Shown here piece by piece: positions 1 to 11,963 of a stretch of 64,000 bases of DNA. The translations under genes and the position numbers were made by a program. Origin of the DNA: Nemania diffusa (taxonomy: Eukaryota > Ascomycota > Sordariomycetes > Xylariales > Xylariaceae). The stretch is from NCBI GenBank assembly GCA_038501195.1, contig JBBPUQ010000001.1, positions 6,758,001 through 6,822,000 of the forward strand, given 5' to 3'. Each line of letters opens with the position of its first letter. Within the stretch, counting starts at the first letter, position 1. The notes beneath the pieces were generated by a model that ran no database searches, had not been told where the DNA came from, and worked only from the letters and a program-made list of their open reading frames with translations.

Positions 1-154
1 TAATAGAATCTCTGAAAGTTCTAACGAGACGGTTAGACACTGATAGCTGAGCGGTGACGCATAGGCCTCTAGAGCGCTGTGACTCTCCTTGCAGGTGGTT
101 TCCACACCGTTATGGCAACGGACTCTAGTCTGTTCGAAACATCTAAGATAGATC

Positions 155-2101
155 TTAATCATCCTGTACCAGCTCCTTGATTTCCTCGCTCGCGGGCGCG
201 ATGCCGACCGGTTCGGCCTTCTCATCACGTCCGCCCGTACGGTCGAGCACGCGTGCGCCGTCCTGCATCCAGAAGTCGACCTCGTCGACGATGTCAGCGA
301 CGATGTCTTCGGCGATCTGTTCGTCGTAACGGTCGGAAATAGCCCGCGTCTTCTCGAGCTTTTTCTCTTGTGGTGTGCCCACGCGCACCGTGTCCTCGTC
401 TTCGTCCACGTCCATCGAGTCCGGGTTGCTCTGCGCAGTAGCATAGCCTGGAGGCGGGTACCAGAAGTCGGGCCCAAAGTTGCACTCGACTGAGCCGCCT
501 CGGAATACGCTGATGGCCGGGTAGTATCCCAACATGCCGTCGTCTTTGCCCTCTCGCGCGCCGACCTGGACTTGAGGCTTCGAGGCGGGCGGAAGGAAGG
601 CAAAGAGATCGGTGAAGGCGGTGCCCATGGGCACTCCGTTCTTGTACACCTTGATGTAGGAATTTGGCAGTGTTCTTAGCGCGGGGACGGGGTGATTCGG
701 GTTCGGCTTCTCGCCCTGCCTATGACCGGCTTGGCCAGACGTCCCCACTGGCGATGGGTTCGACAGGTCCTCTAGCTCTTTCGTTGTGTGGTAATCAATC
801 TTCTCGAAATAAATATGTGCCTTGAATCGGATGGGTATCCGGTCTCGGACGATATTGGCTGCTTCAACAGCGGTATCTTCTTCCTCGTTCAAGTCAACAG
901 CTGGGTTATACTGTCCTTGGACAATCTTTCTGTGTAGGTGCTCGGATGGCAGTCGGATCTCTAGTCCTATCACGTCGCCTTCTCTCATGTCTTCACCGGG
1001 GGGGAAGAAGTCTTTGGGGCGGGACATGTGTACCTTCTGCCCAGTGACGTCTCTGAACCCGTAGCTATAGGCATCGAAGCCGACGGGGGCATCTAGTGAG
1101 GCCTCTCGCCTGGCGAATCCCATGCGTACGTGGCCGTGTGACTCCGGCTGATAGGCACCGTCCTTTCCGCCGCTGGCACTCTTGGTGCCCGTCTCGTTTT
1201 TCAGGATTCCCCTGGTCACCTTGCATTCCCAGTACCAGGTGCCCTCGCGCACAGCTACATTGGCTCTCGCCATCCGAAATCCCTTGTCAGTGGTGACGTG
1301 GCGCCCCGACTGGTCGAAGAACATGTGCGTCGAGGCATCCTCGAAGCTGATGTGAGGACCATGTGGTTCGGGTTCGGTCTGGCGGTAGTAGAAGGAGGAT
1401 GGGAAAACGGGGTCGGCGATGCAGTGTAGGTAGTGGTAGCTCTTCTTGTTAAACACGCTTCAGATGTGTATAGGTTAGCAGGGGGTACGAAGGCAATAAA
1501 CGACAACTTTGGGCAGTGTAGATAGTATAGATGCTGTGCATAGGACAACTCACTGTTCCGAGGTTTCGAAGAACTGGAGAACAGAGCCGTCGGGGGCGGG
1601 AAAGGAGTGGTGATAGGTGAAGATAGGACTCCGCGCCGGATCGAAATCGGCAGGTTTGGGGGGAGCGAGCTTGAATCGTAAGGGCGACGACTCGCTGGGG
1701 ACGCCGTCTCTCATCTTCGGATCGGGTGTCGCTCTCGAGCTGTCGGTGCTGCCGTTACCATTATTCCCGTTGCCACCATTGAAACCGACACCAGTCCCAA
1801 TACCGCCTCCGCCTCCGCCAAAGCCTCCACCGACGCCCATGCCCCCTTTAGATTCGCGCTTCTTGAGCGACTCCTTCTTCGTCCTCGCGGGCTTGTCTCG
1901 AGCCAGAGCTGCTGTTGCCGGGTCGTCGTGGGGTTGTGCGCTCGAGTTTGGGGTTTGGGTTGGGTTCGGGTTGAGTGGCGATGAGATGGGCGGCGCATGG
2001 TCGTCATCGAGAACTCTCTTTTGGGGGATCGTCGACATCGGTAGCACCGGCACCGGCACAGGCGTGATCTGCCTCTTAGGCACGTCGTCGTTGGCCGCCA
2101 T
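155..2101 (-). CDS. bre2: COMPASS histone H3K4 methyltransferase subunit Bre2/Ash2-like (SPRY domain)
   Basis: Two exons: 2101-1554 and 1457-155, intron 1553-1458 with a GTGAGT donor, a GCTAAC branch site and an AAG acceptor. The split codon (CA/C) keeps frame and gives 616 residues. I start at the ATG at 2101 because the open frame upstream has no ATG. Residues 1-180 are low complexity with a glycine-rich run. Residues from about 215 form a SPRY domain (GTWYWECKV, FGPDFWYPP). The C-terminal helix around AEDIVADIVDEVDFWMQDG resembles the known Ash2/Bre2 segment that binds the Dpy30/Sdc1 dimer. In the family this subunit activates Set1 for H3K4 methylation in the nucleus. Function is inferred by family; the splice model is seen directly. 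Confidence 0.9.
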
Positions 2102-2996
2102 GGTGACGCAGTACTCTGTACCAGACAACTACCTCAAGGTACTCAATCGATCGACTATCGCTGCTACCACTGCATATAGTGTCTAGCAATAGGCATAATT
2201 GAGTTCCGAATGCGCCCTATGCACTACACCTTATGTTGTGATCGGTAGTTGGATGGATGTATGGATGGATGTATGCACAGATCGATGAATCAAAGACCTA
2301 GATTTGCGCAGTGGTACAAAGTAGGTACCTAGGTAGTCTGCGGGATGCAATTGCAATTGCAACCAATGGACCCTGATATTCGGTGATTTTAGGGAATGAG
2401 CGAATTTGAAGTCGACTTTTAGGCGATAAGGACGGCCTAATTAGGTTGTGGACATGCCAGCAAGTAGAAGTCGCAACCAGAAAGTTTGTTGAGGCTCTAG
2501 ATATGTAACATCCCGTTGTCGCGTTCGCGTGTTAGATCTGTGTAGATAGGTACCTACATAGGTATTCTGTAGGTGCTCTGAACCCCTGTTTAGCTACGGA
2601 ACTCCCCCACCTTCTCAATCCATCTACCTAGGTCCTCTCTATCTAATAAGTTACAAGAAGCCGCATGTGATTATACGTAGTAATCATCACATTACGAATA
2701 TCAGTTCACAGAACCTTATAAAAAATGTATTACGAGTGCATATAATAAATAGATAGTACTCCTATTTATTTTTAGCATACTTTTAAGACGAAGTATGCTC
2801 AGGGGGCTGATATACGTACCTTAGGTTATGATTATATATATAGATAGCTTAATGCACCTAGATAGCCAACTCAAGCCGCTCAATTTCAATTTTAAAAATG
2901 GAGTGGCATCCTGGGTGTGTAGAAAGATCAGATATGACCGCGTATTTGTTTATGGGTACGCAAAAAGAGCAGGATCAACGAGGGCAAAACAAAAAG
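2102..2996. other. Intergenic region upstream of bre2
   Basis: No credible gene. It holds the bre2 5' region, a short GGATGTAT-type tandem repeat near 2251-2276, a palindromic TAGGTACCTAGGTA motif near 2323-2337, and an AT-rich segment at 2640-2900. The short open frames here have no family features. Confidence 0.6.
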
Positions 2997-3112
2997 CGAC
3001 CAGCACGGGACTCGAACCCGCAACCCTAGACTGACCTCTACTCTAAGACAACCACTTGAAATGGGCCTAGATGTTGTAGGAGGTCTATACGCTACCATTG
3101 CGCCAACCGGTC
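2997..3112 (-). tRNA. tRNA-Arg(CCT) with a 44-nt intron
   Basis: Read on the minus strand, the acceptor stem GACCGGT pairs with GCTGGTC (G-T pairs allowed), with discriminator G. A D-arm GCGC/GCGT follows, then the anticodon stem TAGAC/GTCTA with loop C-T-CCT-A-A once the intron is removed, and a T-arm GCGGG-TTCGAGT-CCCGT. Exon 1 is 3112-3077 and exon 2 is 3032-2997. The intron 3076-3033 sits exactly between positions 37 and 38, the canonical place for the tRNA splicing endonuclease. The anticodon CCT reads AGG (Arg). No CCA is encoded, as expected for a nuclear eukaryotic tRNA. Confidence 0.93.
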
Positions 3113-3700
3113 GACCTTGGATAAGGGCTGGAATTATTGAATTTTATTTTCCTTAATGTGGGGCCGGTTAGGGCCCACACCACTAAGTTGAACCGGGCAT
3201 ATGCTCTGTAATACCGGACTGGCGTTAGAGAGGCAAGTAGGTATTTAAGTACCTAAGGTTAGGTAAGAAGCATTATAGTAAACTGTTTCTACCCGTGGGT
3301 TTATAGAATGAATATGTATCTAGATAGCTAGTCGCGTAAGGTTTTTGGCCATTAAGAAGAGGTAAAGGCGCTTACCCAATCATTTGTTCAGCACTTTGGC
3401 TCAGCTCGGCTTGGTAATGGGTGGCCGTCTCATGCTCACTTAAGCATCATGAACCAATGCCTCAACAGCATATAAGTCAAAACATGAAATCAGTTCAGGT
3501 AGTTGTGTACAACATATTCCAGGTCGGTAAGAATTAATAAATCAATCGCTACTCCCCTCCAATGACCGAATCCTCATTCAACAACCTCTCTTCCGTCTAT
3601 GCTAAATATGCAAGGTAGGTAGCAGGTAAATACAGAGAGCCGTACAGCGTTGCCACCCCAACTAGATAACCCCGTCGTCCAGCACTTCATTCTATCCCTT
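3113..3700. other. Intergenic region
   Basis: No gene supported. It contains the tRNA upstream flank, TAGGTA-type repeats near 3236-3265 and AT-rich sequence. Confidence 0.6.
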
Positions 3701-4072
3701 CTACCGCACCACCACCGGCGAAGCCGAAGGCGACGCGCTCGCGCTCCCCGTCACTGTCGTAGTAGCATTGTCGTAGCACATGGCGTCGATGAAGCAGTGG
3801 CACGCGTCGGCGCACATGGCGCAGTACGCCGGGTCCGGCGGCGGCGACGACCCCGCGCCGATCTGCACGAACCCGCACGACGACGACTCCCGCCGGCAGT
3901 ACAGGCACTGGCTGCACGAGCTCGTGTCCAGCGGCGCCGCGCACCCGTAGTTGCAGTAGAGCCCGCACGCCTTGCACGAGGCGGCGCAGGAGGGGAAGCC
4001 TGAGGCTGCTGCCGCGGCGAGGGCGGTGGGGAGGAGGGTGAGGGTTAGGGCGAGGAGGGTGGGTGTGCGCAT
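3701..4072 (-). CDS. Small secreted cysteine-rich protein
   Basis: A single exon of 123 residues from an ATG at 4072. An N-terminal signal peptide is visible: MRT, then a Leu/Thr-rich hydrophobic core, then an Ala-rich cleavage region to about residue 22. The mature part has 14 cysteines within about 75 residues (CAASCKACGLYC, SCSQCLYC, CAMCADACHC), then a Ser/Ala/Pro-rich tail without a further membrane helix. This is the profile of a disulfide-rich extracellular protein, possibly effector-like or cell-wall associated. I do not recognise the family. Cysteine spacing does not match hydrophobin or CFEM patterns I know. Codon use is very GC-rich compared with the flanks. Confidence 0.65.
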   Translation of the reverse strand: MRTPTLLALTLTLLPTALAAAAASGFPSCAASCKACGLYCNYGCAAPLDTSSCSQCLYCRRESSSCGFVQIGAGSSPPPDPAYCAMCADACHCFIDAMCYDNATTTVTGSASASPSASPVVVR

Positions 4073-5493
4073 CGTGGTGGTGTGGTGGTGGTAGGGGTGG
4101 GTATGAACAGCTTTGAATATGTTGTTCGGGGGATACCAGTGTATGGCCGAGATATTAGTAGTCTATGAGGTATGAGGTATGAGGTACGTTGTATTCTGTA
4201 CTTTGAGAGTGAACAAGAAGGTAGGTCATTACATTGCAGACTCGAGGCCTCGGTTCATTCTCTATATAGTCCATCCCGCAGGCAGTTGGATAAGTCCTTA
4301 CCTAGCCCAGGCTAGAGTCTAGACAAGCATGCAGCAAATCCTCTTCTGTTTATTAATCCCAAATAATTAAACATCCATCGTCTCCAAATGCTTTATACCC
4401 GGAGCAGCCCGGAGCATCGTGAACTGCAGATCTCCCCACTCGCAATACGAAACCCTCAGGCTCCCGAATCCTTTCGCCCTCAACTGAGTCAGCGCCCAAA
4501 CGGGGATTTGAACTTATCTATATCTAGCACTTGCTCAGCTGTTGTCCATGTCAGCTCGTCACAACATCCCGTAGGGCTATGGCAATTAGTGCAGAGACAG
4601 AGTCGGTGTAAGTAAGCATGCGACGAGGTGCCGGGCGGTCTAGACTGCTTGCAGCGTAGCATTGGCCTGACGATCTGTTAATACGAGATCGGCTATTGAA
4701 CCTCCACTTGCCTTTCGTATCCATCGCATATCCACATACTGGGCTGGGCTGTATCGTTAATTCATCCATTACAGGTATGCTATATTCCTTGCATACTAGC
4801 AGTGGGATAATTCTAGGTACAATATTTCCCCTTGTTCTCTTAGCCATCCTAGTCATAGTGAGCTGCAATCTAGATGACAACATGCTACAAGTGTGAACAC
4901 TGCCCTATATATGAACATCGCGAAGTTTCCACTTCTGCTTTATTTTTAAGCTGAAGGGTGCTATATAGCCACTTGCACCTGTCATTTCCATCGTTAATAT
5001 CAAAGGGAGAACATTAACCCAACTCAGTCTAGAAGCTAGAGATTTAAGTATGACAACTGAGATGGTAATCGAGACTGGATATTGATGAAGAATGTAACGA
5101 GGCATAAAAATGCTTATCGTGTGCATTACTAGTGCTGCTCTCTGTATGTGGGTAATGGGGAATTCCATGTTATATGACAACCTGCCTTCCCGAAAAAAAA
5201 CCTGCATTTGCATCAACACATAGGGACATCTGGGTTGAAATCCCCATCCTATTATTTCCGAGTAAGTACACAGTGAAACAGACCAGGTACATGACAGGTA
5301 TCAACGACCATCTTGCACCCGGATAACTCCAAAAACACCGACAGTGGTTGGTAGGCGAGATCCTACAAGTACATTGAACGCCGGGCCAAATGATGATAAA
5401 ACAAACACGCCCTACCGGGCGCAAGTGTGTAAACGTGACATGTGATCGCCAAGAAAGCCGCATCATAAGTGAATTTACGATATTCCCAAAACC
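4073..5493. other. Intergenic region, no supported gene
   Basis: Several open frames of about 100 codons occur on the minus strand (4551-5466), but they carry no recognisable domain, no strong splice sites and no codon bias. A GTATGAGGTATGAGGTA tandem lies near 4166-4183. I see no RNA gene. Confidence 0.55.
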
Positions 5494-6987
5494 TCAAACG
5501 GGCATGCCATTCTCCATCACCTTCCGACCTTTGCTGTCATAAGACGTGACGCTGAATGCCTCAAAGTCGTTCTTGTCTTGTAGCTCCTCCTCGTTCAGCT
5601 CCAGGCCGGCGAGCACGCCCTGCCCAACCTTGGGCCAGGCCGGGGGGATCGATTCGGTCGAAGATTCACGCTCTGCTTGCCCCTGAGTCTCGGTAGACTC
5701 TTTCCTTTTCGTTCTTGACTTTCCGCCCGTGTCGGGGGTCTTGGCGTCAGGTGTTGACACCGCGCTCGTGAAATTCGCTGGACCGCTGGGCTTCACATCT
5801 GATCGTGGATGAGGGCCGGTTGGGCCCTGCGTACCTCGTTTGGAAGACGCTCCTGGTTCCTGGGAGGGAAAGATGGGGAGGTCTGGGTGTAGCTCTGTGC
5901 TATACATGATGATATTGACCAATTGAGAGTGTGGGAGGTTGTTGAGACAGGCCCGCTTCTATATATCGATTAGTAAGATTGCGCGCGAGCACACATCAAG
6001 GATATATCTGACCTGTTCCACGCTCTTCGATGCCCAACTGGCACCCTTATACTCCTCGAGTGTCTTCTTTTTAGCTAACGCTTTCTCACGCTTTGCTAGA
6101 CACCGGCTACAGAACCATGAACGCGTCTCGTCACTAACGAAATCGTCGTCAATGTATGGATCGTGGCACATCTGGTGCCAGCAGAAATTGCAACCGTCGC
6201 AGAAGACGATCTGGTTCATATTTGGGCTAAGCCCCCTCGTGCACACCTTACAGAGGGCCTGCTCGGCAGTCCGCTTCCCATAGTGCTTTCGCTTCTGGGC
6301 GCTCCCGCCGTCCCCTGGGTTGAACTGTGTCGGTTTCTGCACCTGTCGGCCTGACTTTGTCTTGGTGGCTGCCTTCTGCGCCTTCGCTGCTGCATCGGTG
6401 TCACTATCAGACAGCTCGCTCTGGCTCGGCGATGCGTCGCCATTATCCTTGCCTCGCTTGCGCTTCGTTCCTCTTGCCGGCTTTCCTTTCTGTTTGATCG
6501 ATACTGGTTTCGAAGCTGCTGGTTTTGCCGGGATGGGGGGCTTTGCTGTTCCGGGAGTCGGCACGGGCGCTGATGTCCGGAGCTGAAATGAATCAGACAT
6601 GGAACTGGACTGCCCATGCTTTGGAGACGGCATGGGCATCGTCAAAGAAGTATTCATATTCATGACGAGACGTCTCTTAGCATCCTCGAACGCAGACTTC
6701 TCGATGCTTCGAGCTATCGAAGAAGCAGATGAGAGAGCTGCCGACAGGCTTCCCGGTTTGCTGTTTATGCGCGACAGTATCATCTGCGTGGCTGCAGAGA
6801 ACTGTGGTACATAGGGCCGGTGTGCGCTAGAACTTGCTGAGCTTGGCGCTGGACTTGGTGCTTGACTGGAAGCCAGAGCTGCAGCAGAGGCGGTAGGTAC
6901 ATCGGTGGCAGCAGCAAGAGGAGGGGCATCTGCCACAGCAACATCTCCGCTTAAGTCGGCCTTCGAGTCCTCTGGTTTATCCTCCAT
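5494..6987 (-). CDS. PHD-finger nuclear protein
   Basis: Two exons: 6987-6013 and 5958-5494, intron 6012-5959 (54 nt, TACTAAT branch, phase 0), giving 479 residues. Residues 1-160 are Ala/Ser/Pro-rich and disordered, and 160-235 are basic with a KRKR nuclear-localisation-like run. Residues 246-296 form a PHD zinc finger: CKVC, FCDGC, WHQMC, WFCSRC, in C4HC3 order. After the finger a basic helix continues across the splice into a short conserved block (LPHSQLVNIIMYS). PHD fingers generally read histone H3 tails, so a chromatin role is expected; the complex is unknown to me. The gene lacks a catalytic domain. Confidence 0.85.
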
Positions 6988-8481
6988 TTTTCAGTTGCAG
7001 CGGGCAACAAATAGCCTAGTCGGTGTATGATTGCCATGAACTTGCTCGCCGAGCCTAGAGTCTAAGATTAGAAACTTCCTCCCTGGACTTGGAACAGGCA
7101 AGTCCGCGTGGAGGCCAGAATTAGCCGCCACCCAGTACTTCTTAAAAGATACCGAGTGGATACATGAGTTCAATTTAAAGGCGAAGAGTTTGCTTGATAT
7201 TTTAGAAGTAGACAGCTCAATCTAGACGACGGATTGAAAGAAGGGAAGGTGAACTGGACAGAGAGTGAAGGTGGAGAGAAATTGCATGTGACTTTCACGT
7301 GATTCCGCTTGTTAGCACTCAATGAATACTTATGTAACTACCTTCGCAGTTTATTGGTCTACATCACTAGTAGACTAAAAGGAAACTGATACCTAGCTTA
7401 GAGACTTGGAATTGAATAATGTACCGGAGACTGCGTCATAAAATTGTCGCATTTAAAGTCCTTACCCAATATCACCCAATATTTCAGTAAGGAGTCTATC
7501 AGAATCTTTGTAGGTAGATTCACACCTCACTTAATATGAACAGGTTGATTTTGGAACATATTGGAGGGCTTTAGGTCGTTAAATACGTCATTATAGTGGG
7601 GCGTTTTTCCATTGCAGTCCGACAACACGCTATCAAACCTACCTATTTAAGTGTGCTTGACTTGCCAGCTTTATTACAACGTCACCGTCAAGCTCATACA
7701 GTCAGCTAAACAGCCCATCTAACAAGTATAAAATGATGATGATACGGAACGTGTGGATAACAGACACCGCACTTGGAGAGTGCCCAAAAACGGCTCGTAC
7801 TTTAGCCTAAGACAGCCTTAAAAAATGCAACCTTGCTCTACGCCTCTTCCTAGCTTGCCTAAAAGAGGTTTGCAAGAAAGTATCACGAAACAGAATATGT
7901 ATTAGCTCGGCACTCACCACACTCTATTGGCCTGAAGAACGCCACAGCAGCACTTAAAGATACTTTTTAGGCTTCATAGCTTTCAGAAAAACAATCGGTA
8001 GAATTTTGGTCTCGGAGACCTGGATAACTAGCTAGCTAAGGTAGTCTCCGGCGGGAAATATATAGGAAAACTTCAACGCAAGTCTACCAGACTAAGCCTA
8101 ATTAATAAGTTAACCTCTACTCTGCAGAGCCTGTCCACATGCACTACTACACTACGTAAGCGATGCAATATATCTCAAAAGTATGTAATAACGGACTAAA
8201 TTCTAGAGGGGAGCACCCTGCGAGCCTGTAGAACCACCTAGCTATCCATCCTCCCTTTTACGAACCGATTTAGTTGTTCATTTAACCTATCAGAGTCCCA
8301 TATATAAGAGCTGCGAATATAGTCAAGATTCCCAACTTGATAACATTCCACTTTCGCAGCAGCATTCCTGTTTAACGTTGTAGTTCTGTTCGGTGAAATA
8401 ACTCTACAAGTTAACTTCCTCTCCATCATAGACAGGCCTTCTAAGGATGACGTACAAGGTGGCATATCCCAAGATAATCTA
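6988..8481. other. AT-rich intergenic region
   Basis: No gene supported. Only short open frames occur, and there are many stops in all frames. The A+T-rich composition compared with the flanking genes is compatible with old, mutated repetitive DNA, but I found no terminal repeats. Confidence 0.5.
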
Positions 8482-9155
8482 TTAATAGGATCGAGCTATC
8501 CCCTGCGGTGGCGGAACCGGTGGCGGCGGCACCGGTTCTTTGTCTGTGGCGGTTGAGTTTATGCGATATCGGATCAGGTCGGGAGCGTCTTCACCGTACC
8601 AGGGTTGTTGAATTGATGTCACCGCCGGTATTTGGCCGTAAACGTGGTGGCTCGCAAGGTAGAAGGATGTATGCAAAGGTTGGATTGAATAAATTCGCAA
8701 TGCGTGATAGCTCACTGCAATTTATGGTCAATAGCGTGATAGTGTGTTCGATCCTACCGAAAAAGGGTGTGGGCTGGTATAAACTTACAGCTAATCACAG
8801 CCGGGATGCCGTATTGATAATGCGATTGTATTGGCTTTAGTGAAAAAAAGCCCACTTCATATAAAACTGCGAAGAGAGGCAGTACTCGAAGGGCAACGTA
8901 CAATGGTGAAAACCATATGTGCCTAACGAGATACAGCCTCTTTGCATTGATCTTGGGTGACTGACCAGTACACTGATTCAATAGACTGATTGCGTTGCAT
9001 TGATTCAAGTAATAGAAAAACTGAGAAGGAAACATGTTGTACACGATCCAGACAGCCACTACTAGAACTAAGATATTATGGCCAGTAAGATGAAGCCATC
9101 GTGTGGCGACTGTTGGCCATAGACAGCTAGCGAGGATGCTACCTTTGACTCGCAT
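8482..9155 (-). CDS. Candidate two-helix membrane protein with proline-rich tail
   Basis: Proposed model: exon 9155-8789 from an ATG, GTAAGT donor at 8788, TTGCAG acceptor, exon 8714-8482; phase 1 is preserved and the product is about 200 residues. Exon 1 encodes two hydrophobic stretches (ILVLVVAVWIVYNMF and a second around LYVALRVLPLFAVLYEVGFF). Exon 2 ends in a proline-rich tail (EPVPPPPVPPPQG) whose DNA is locally GC-rich inside an AT-rich region. No family is recognised. Support comes from the strong donor, frame preservation and composition. It could still be chance open sequence or a decayed gene. Confidence 0.35.
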
Positions 9156-10844
9156 TTTATGATGAGGAAGCGTAGATATAGTATTAAATCGAATTCGGGC
9201 TTTTTTGCAAGGATTAACTCTCGATATAATCGGGATAGCTCGGCTTGTGACTTCTCAACGTAGTCTAAATAGCGGGGTGAAGGCGGCAGGCCTATGATAG
9301 TCTAAAATGCCATAAGTACCATGAAAACTGAGGTGGATAAACACTTCACCGAGGGGTTATCTACGGTTAGGTTGTATAGGCTCGAAACAACGGAGCTCAA
9401 CTCTCACGAGTATTGTTGATAATACACCGGCGCCGAGTCCAGATTGTGTCTGTGACCGAGGAATGATGCAAGCAACAAGATATAGATTGTTGAACGTGAG
9501 TAATCCTAATGTAAGAGCATATTCAAGTCATATAAAGGGTGAAAAGTGCGAATAACTGAAAAAGTAAAATCAAGCACCACCTCCATGTTATTTCTCCTAC
9601 TAATTAACTATCTAATCAACACGTGAGCAGTTAAGCTCATTAATTAAATATTTAGCGCAGATACCTCGCTATTAGTTTATCTGCCGCTTATCTAAATATA
9701 AGCATGGTAATATATGAATATTATGTTTGAATAACAGAAACATATGTAACTACACAATATAATTAAAACATGCAACTTACATTAACGCTTTCATCATCAA
9801 GCCACACTACGTCAGTACCTAGGCCAACTGATTAATCAATCAATATTAAGGCAGTGAGCCTGTCAGCCCTAACAAGCTTACCGTTGCAGACATTAATTTT
9901 GAACTTGTTATATTATAAATAAAGGAATAAATTTTAAACCTTGTTATGTTTAATATCAAACTTTGCGACTTTTTAAGCTAACCTTAGCACAAGTCAAATT
10001 TGGAGCTGATATACTCTTTAGCAAAAAATTCCATTTCACCCACCTCTGTACACCCCAGCTTGTCGCATGGGTAAAGAGTCGAATTATGATGCATCCTCAT
10101 ATCCTAAATAACATTACTCTGTTTCTTAGAATGTTCGTTCTTCCCCTCTTATACAGGCCATAGCTGATAACATGCGATAGCACAGTAGTATTGACACAGC
10201 TGGAATGAGCAAGACGCGATCGATGTCTAGTTATAGGTAGTCCCGGTGCTCCCTGTATAATATCAATCTGCTATTAGGTAGGTATTATGAAGCATATGAC
10301 AGGCACCCAAATGTCGCGCTCGGCCATCCTTAAGTGAAAAGGTGTCGTCTCTTTGAGAACAGGGGCAGCTGGGACAAAGATATTTGAGCTTGAACTCAAG
10401 AATAGGGCCCTGCATCCAGTCAAAAATATGCTAAATTGGAATGTGACATGAGACGTGACGCCGTTGAGGTAGAAGATTGAGCTCTGAGATTCCTGCTTGG
10501 TGATTTATGCCTTGAACAGTGTTTGGTCCCTCGAGATTAGAGGCTTGGATCTCTTGCTAGTGGTAGAGACGCCGTCACTATGCTCAGCGATCCCCTCGAC
10601 CTTTTCGGCTTCCCCATCAAACGAAGCTCTATAAAAACACATATGTCAGAAATGACCTTGTTTAATGGGAATTTTTACTCATTCTTGGGGTTTTGTTTCT
10701 CATGTCAGAGGTAGACAGAGGAAAGAGTTTTACTAAAACAAGTAAAAGACTCAGGAAGGCGTACTGATGTGATAACATACACCCACCCACCATTTTCCCT
10801 GTCTTTATTTCATCTGTCAACCCAGGCCAAGTCCCGTAAACGGG
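9156..10844. other. AT-rich intergenic region
   Basis: No gene supported. The stretch 9500-10000 is very AT-rich, with no long frames on either strand and no clear terminal repeats. Confidence 0.5.
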
Positions 10845-11963
10845 TTAGTCTAGTATCATATTTGTGTCGGCTTTGGCTATTGAACTCAAGAAATAATCTA
10901 GAAGACGTCCAACATCTCGGGCGACAATTCTGCCAACTTTCATGACTTTTACATTATATTCGATGGTGCTCGGCCTTGCGAAATCAATTCTTGAAGCTTT
11001 ATCAGGCTCAATCCCCATCTCTGGAATCATGTGAAATGGGTCCTTTTCGAGGGTTTCGTTCGGCAGCAGCATTTGGCACCCATCCACAAGTACTAGTGCA
11101 GCATGGTTAGAAGCGTCGACACCTGGCTTTGTTGTAGCCCTCCCATCATATGTATGGATCGGCAACCCAATGCAGTGTGCCTTGAAAACTTGAGCGATCA
11201 CAAACCAGGTGATCTTATAGTGAACTTTCTCAGTCCACCCTTCAACTTTGAATATCCCAGCAGGTTGGCTTTTCCCATATGGACTAGGTTGAGGCCACAG
11301 TATACGTAGGACGGCGCCTTTTTTGAAGAAGTTGCGTGCCTTAGCTGGATCAACAGGACGAAACGCTGACAATATATGTCAGTATCATCAATACAAAGAT
11401 AGATACTACTCACAGGAGTCCAAGCTTCTCCCTATTCCATTAGGGGCCTTACGGGGCCGCTCATTAAAGAGGGCAGAGGTGTGGTATAACAGAAAATCTG
11501 CCCCAAGGTGTAGATCGTAGCGCGGATCTTCTGATGGCATGCACTGAATTATCCCACCATCTCCGCCTTTGCCAACCCAACCAACATCAAAAAGCATGCC
11601 CTCGGCTCCTTTCCCCATTAGTCCCGTTATTGATGATGGCTTTAAGCCTAGTCTCTTCACAAGATCGATATATATGGTCGAGGTTTGCGTGCTTCTATCG
11701 ATCCGAACAACTGCTGTTTCGATATGATCCCTGGTAGTGGTTTCGGCTGGATTATAGATCCAAAGATACCATGCAATCGTCGGCAACGGCGGCGATGATG
11801 AACGGAAGGAAGGGGACGAGTTATTTCGTTTTCTTTTCAACATTTCCCGGTGGGGAGGCCTGTAGCCGCCGACCGGGGCAGGTAAATCATTGTTTAAGGA
11901 TTCGTCAACTCGATTGCTAGCAGTTTGCAGGATTCGATCCGAAATATTGTTGTTTTCGAGCAT
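10845..11963 (-). CDS. DUF6590-like protein, uncharacterised
   Basis: Two exons: 11963-11414 and 11365-10845, intron 11413-11366 (48 nt, GTGAGT donor, TCAG acceptor). The split codon T/CG keeps frame. The product is about 356 residues if translation begins at the first ATG, at 11963; the frame is open 12 codons further up without an ATG, so an upstream exon is possible. The C-terminal half begins with AKARNFFKKGAVLRILWPQP and contains FVIAQVFKAHCIGLPIHTYDG. This resembles fungal DUF6590 domains, which sit alone or on HET/ankyrin-type proteins and have no known activity. The N-terminal half has no family I recognise. Confidence 0.6.

Noticed and set aside
1617..2186. 189-codon plus-strand proline/leucine-rich frame
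   Set aside because: Antisense of the glycine-rich Bre2 N-terminus.
4495..4525. Minus-strand GTTCAAATCCC resembling a tRNA T-arm
   Set aside because: No matching acceptor, D-arm or anticodon arm in the required distance.
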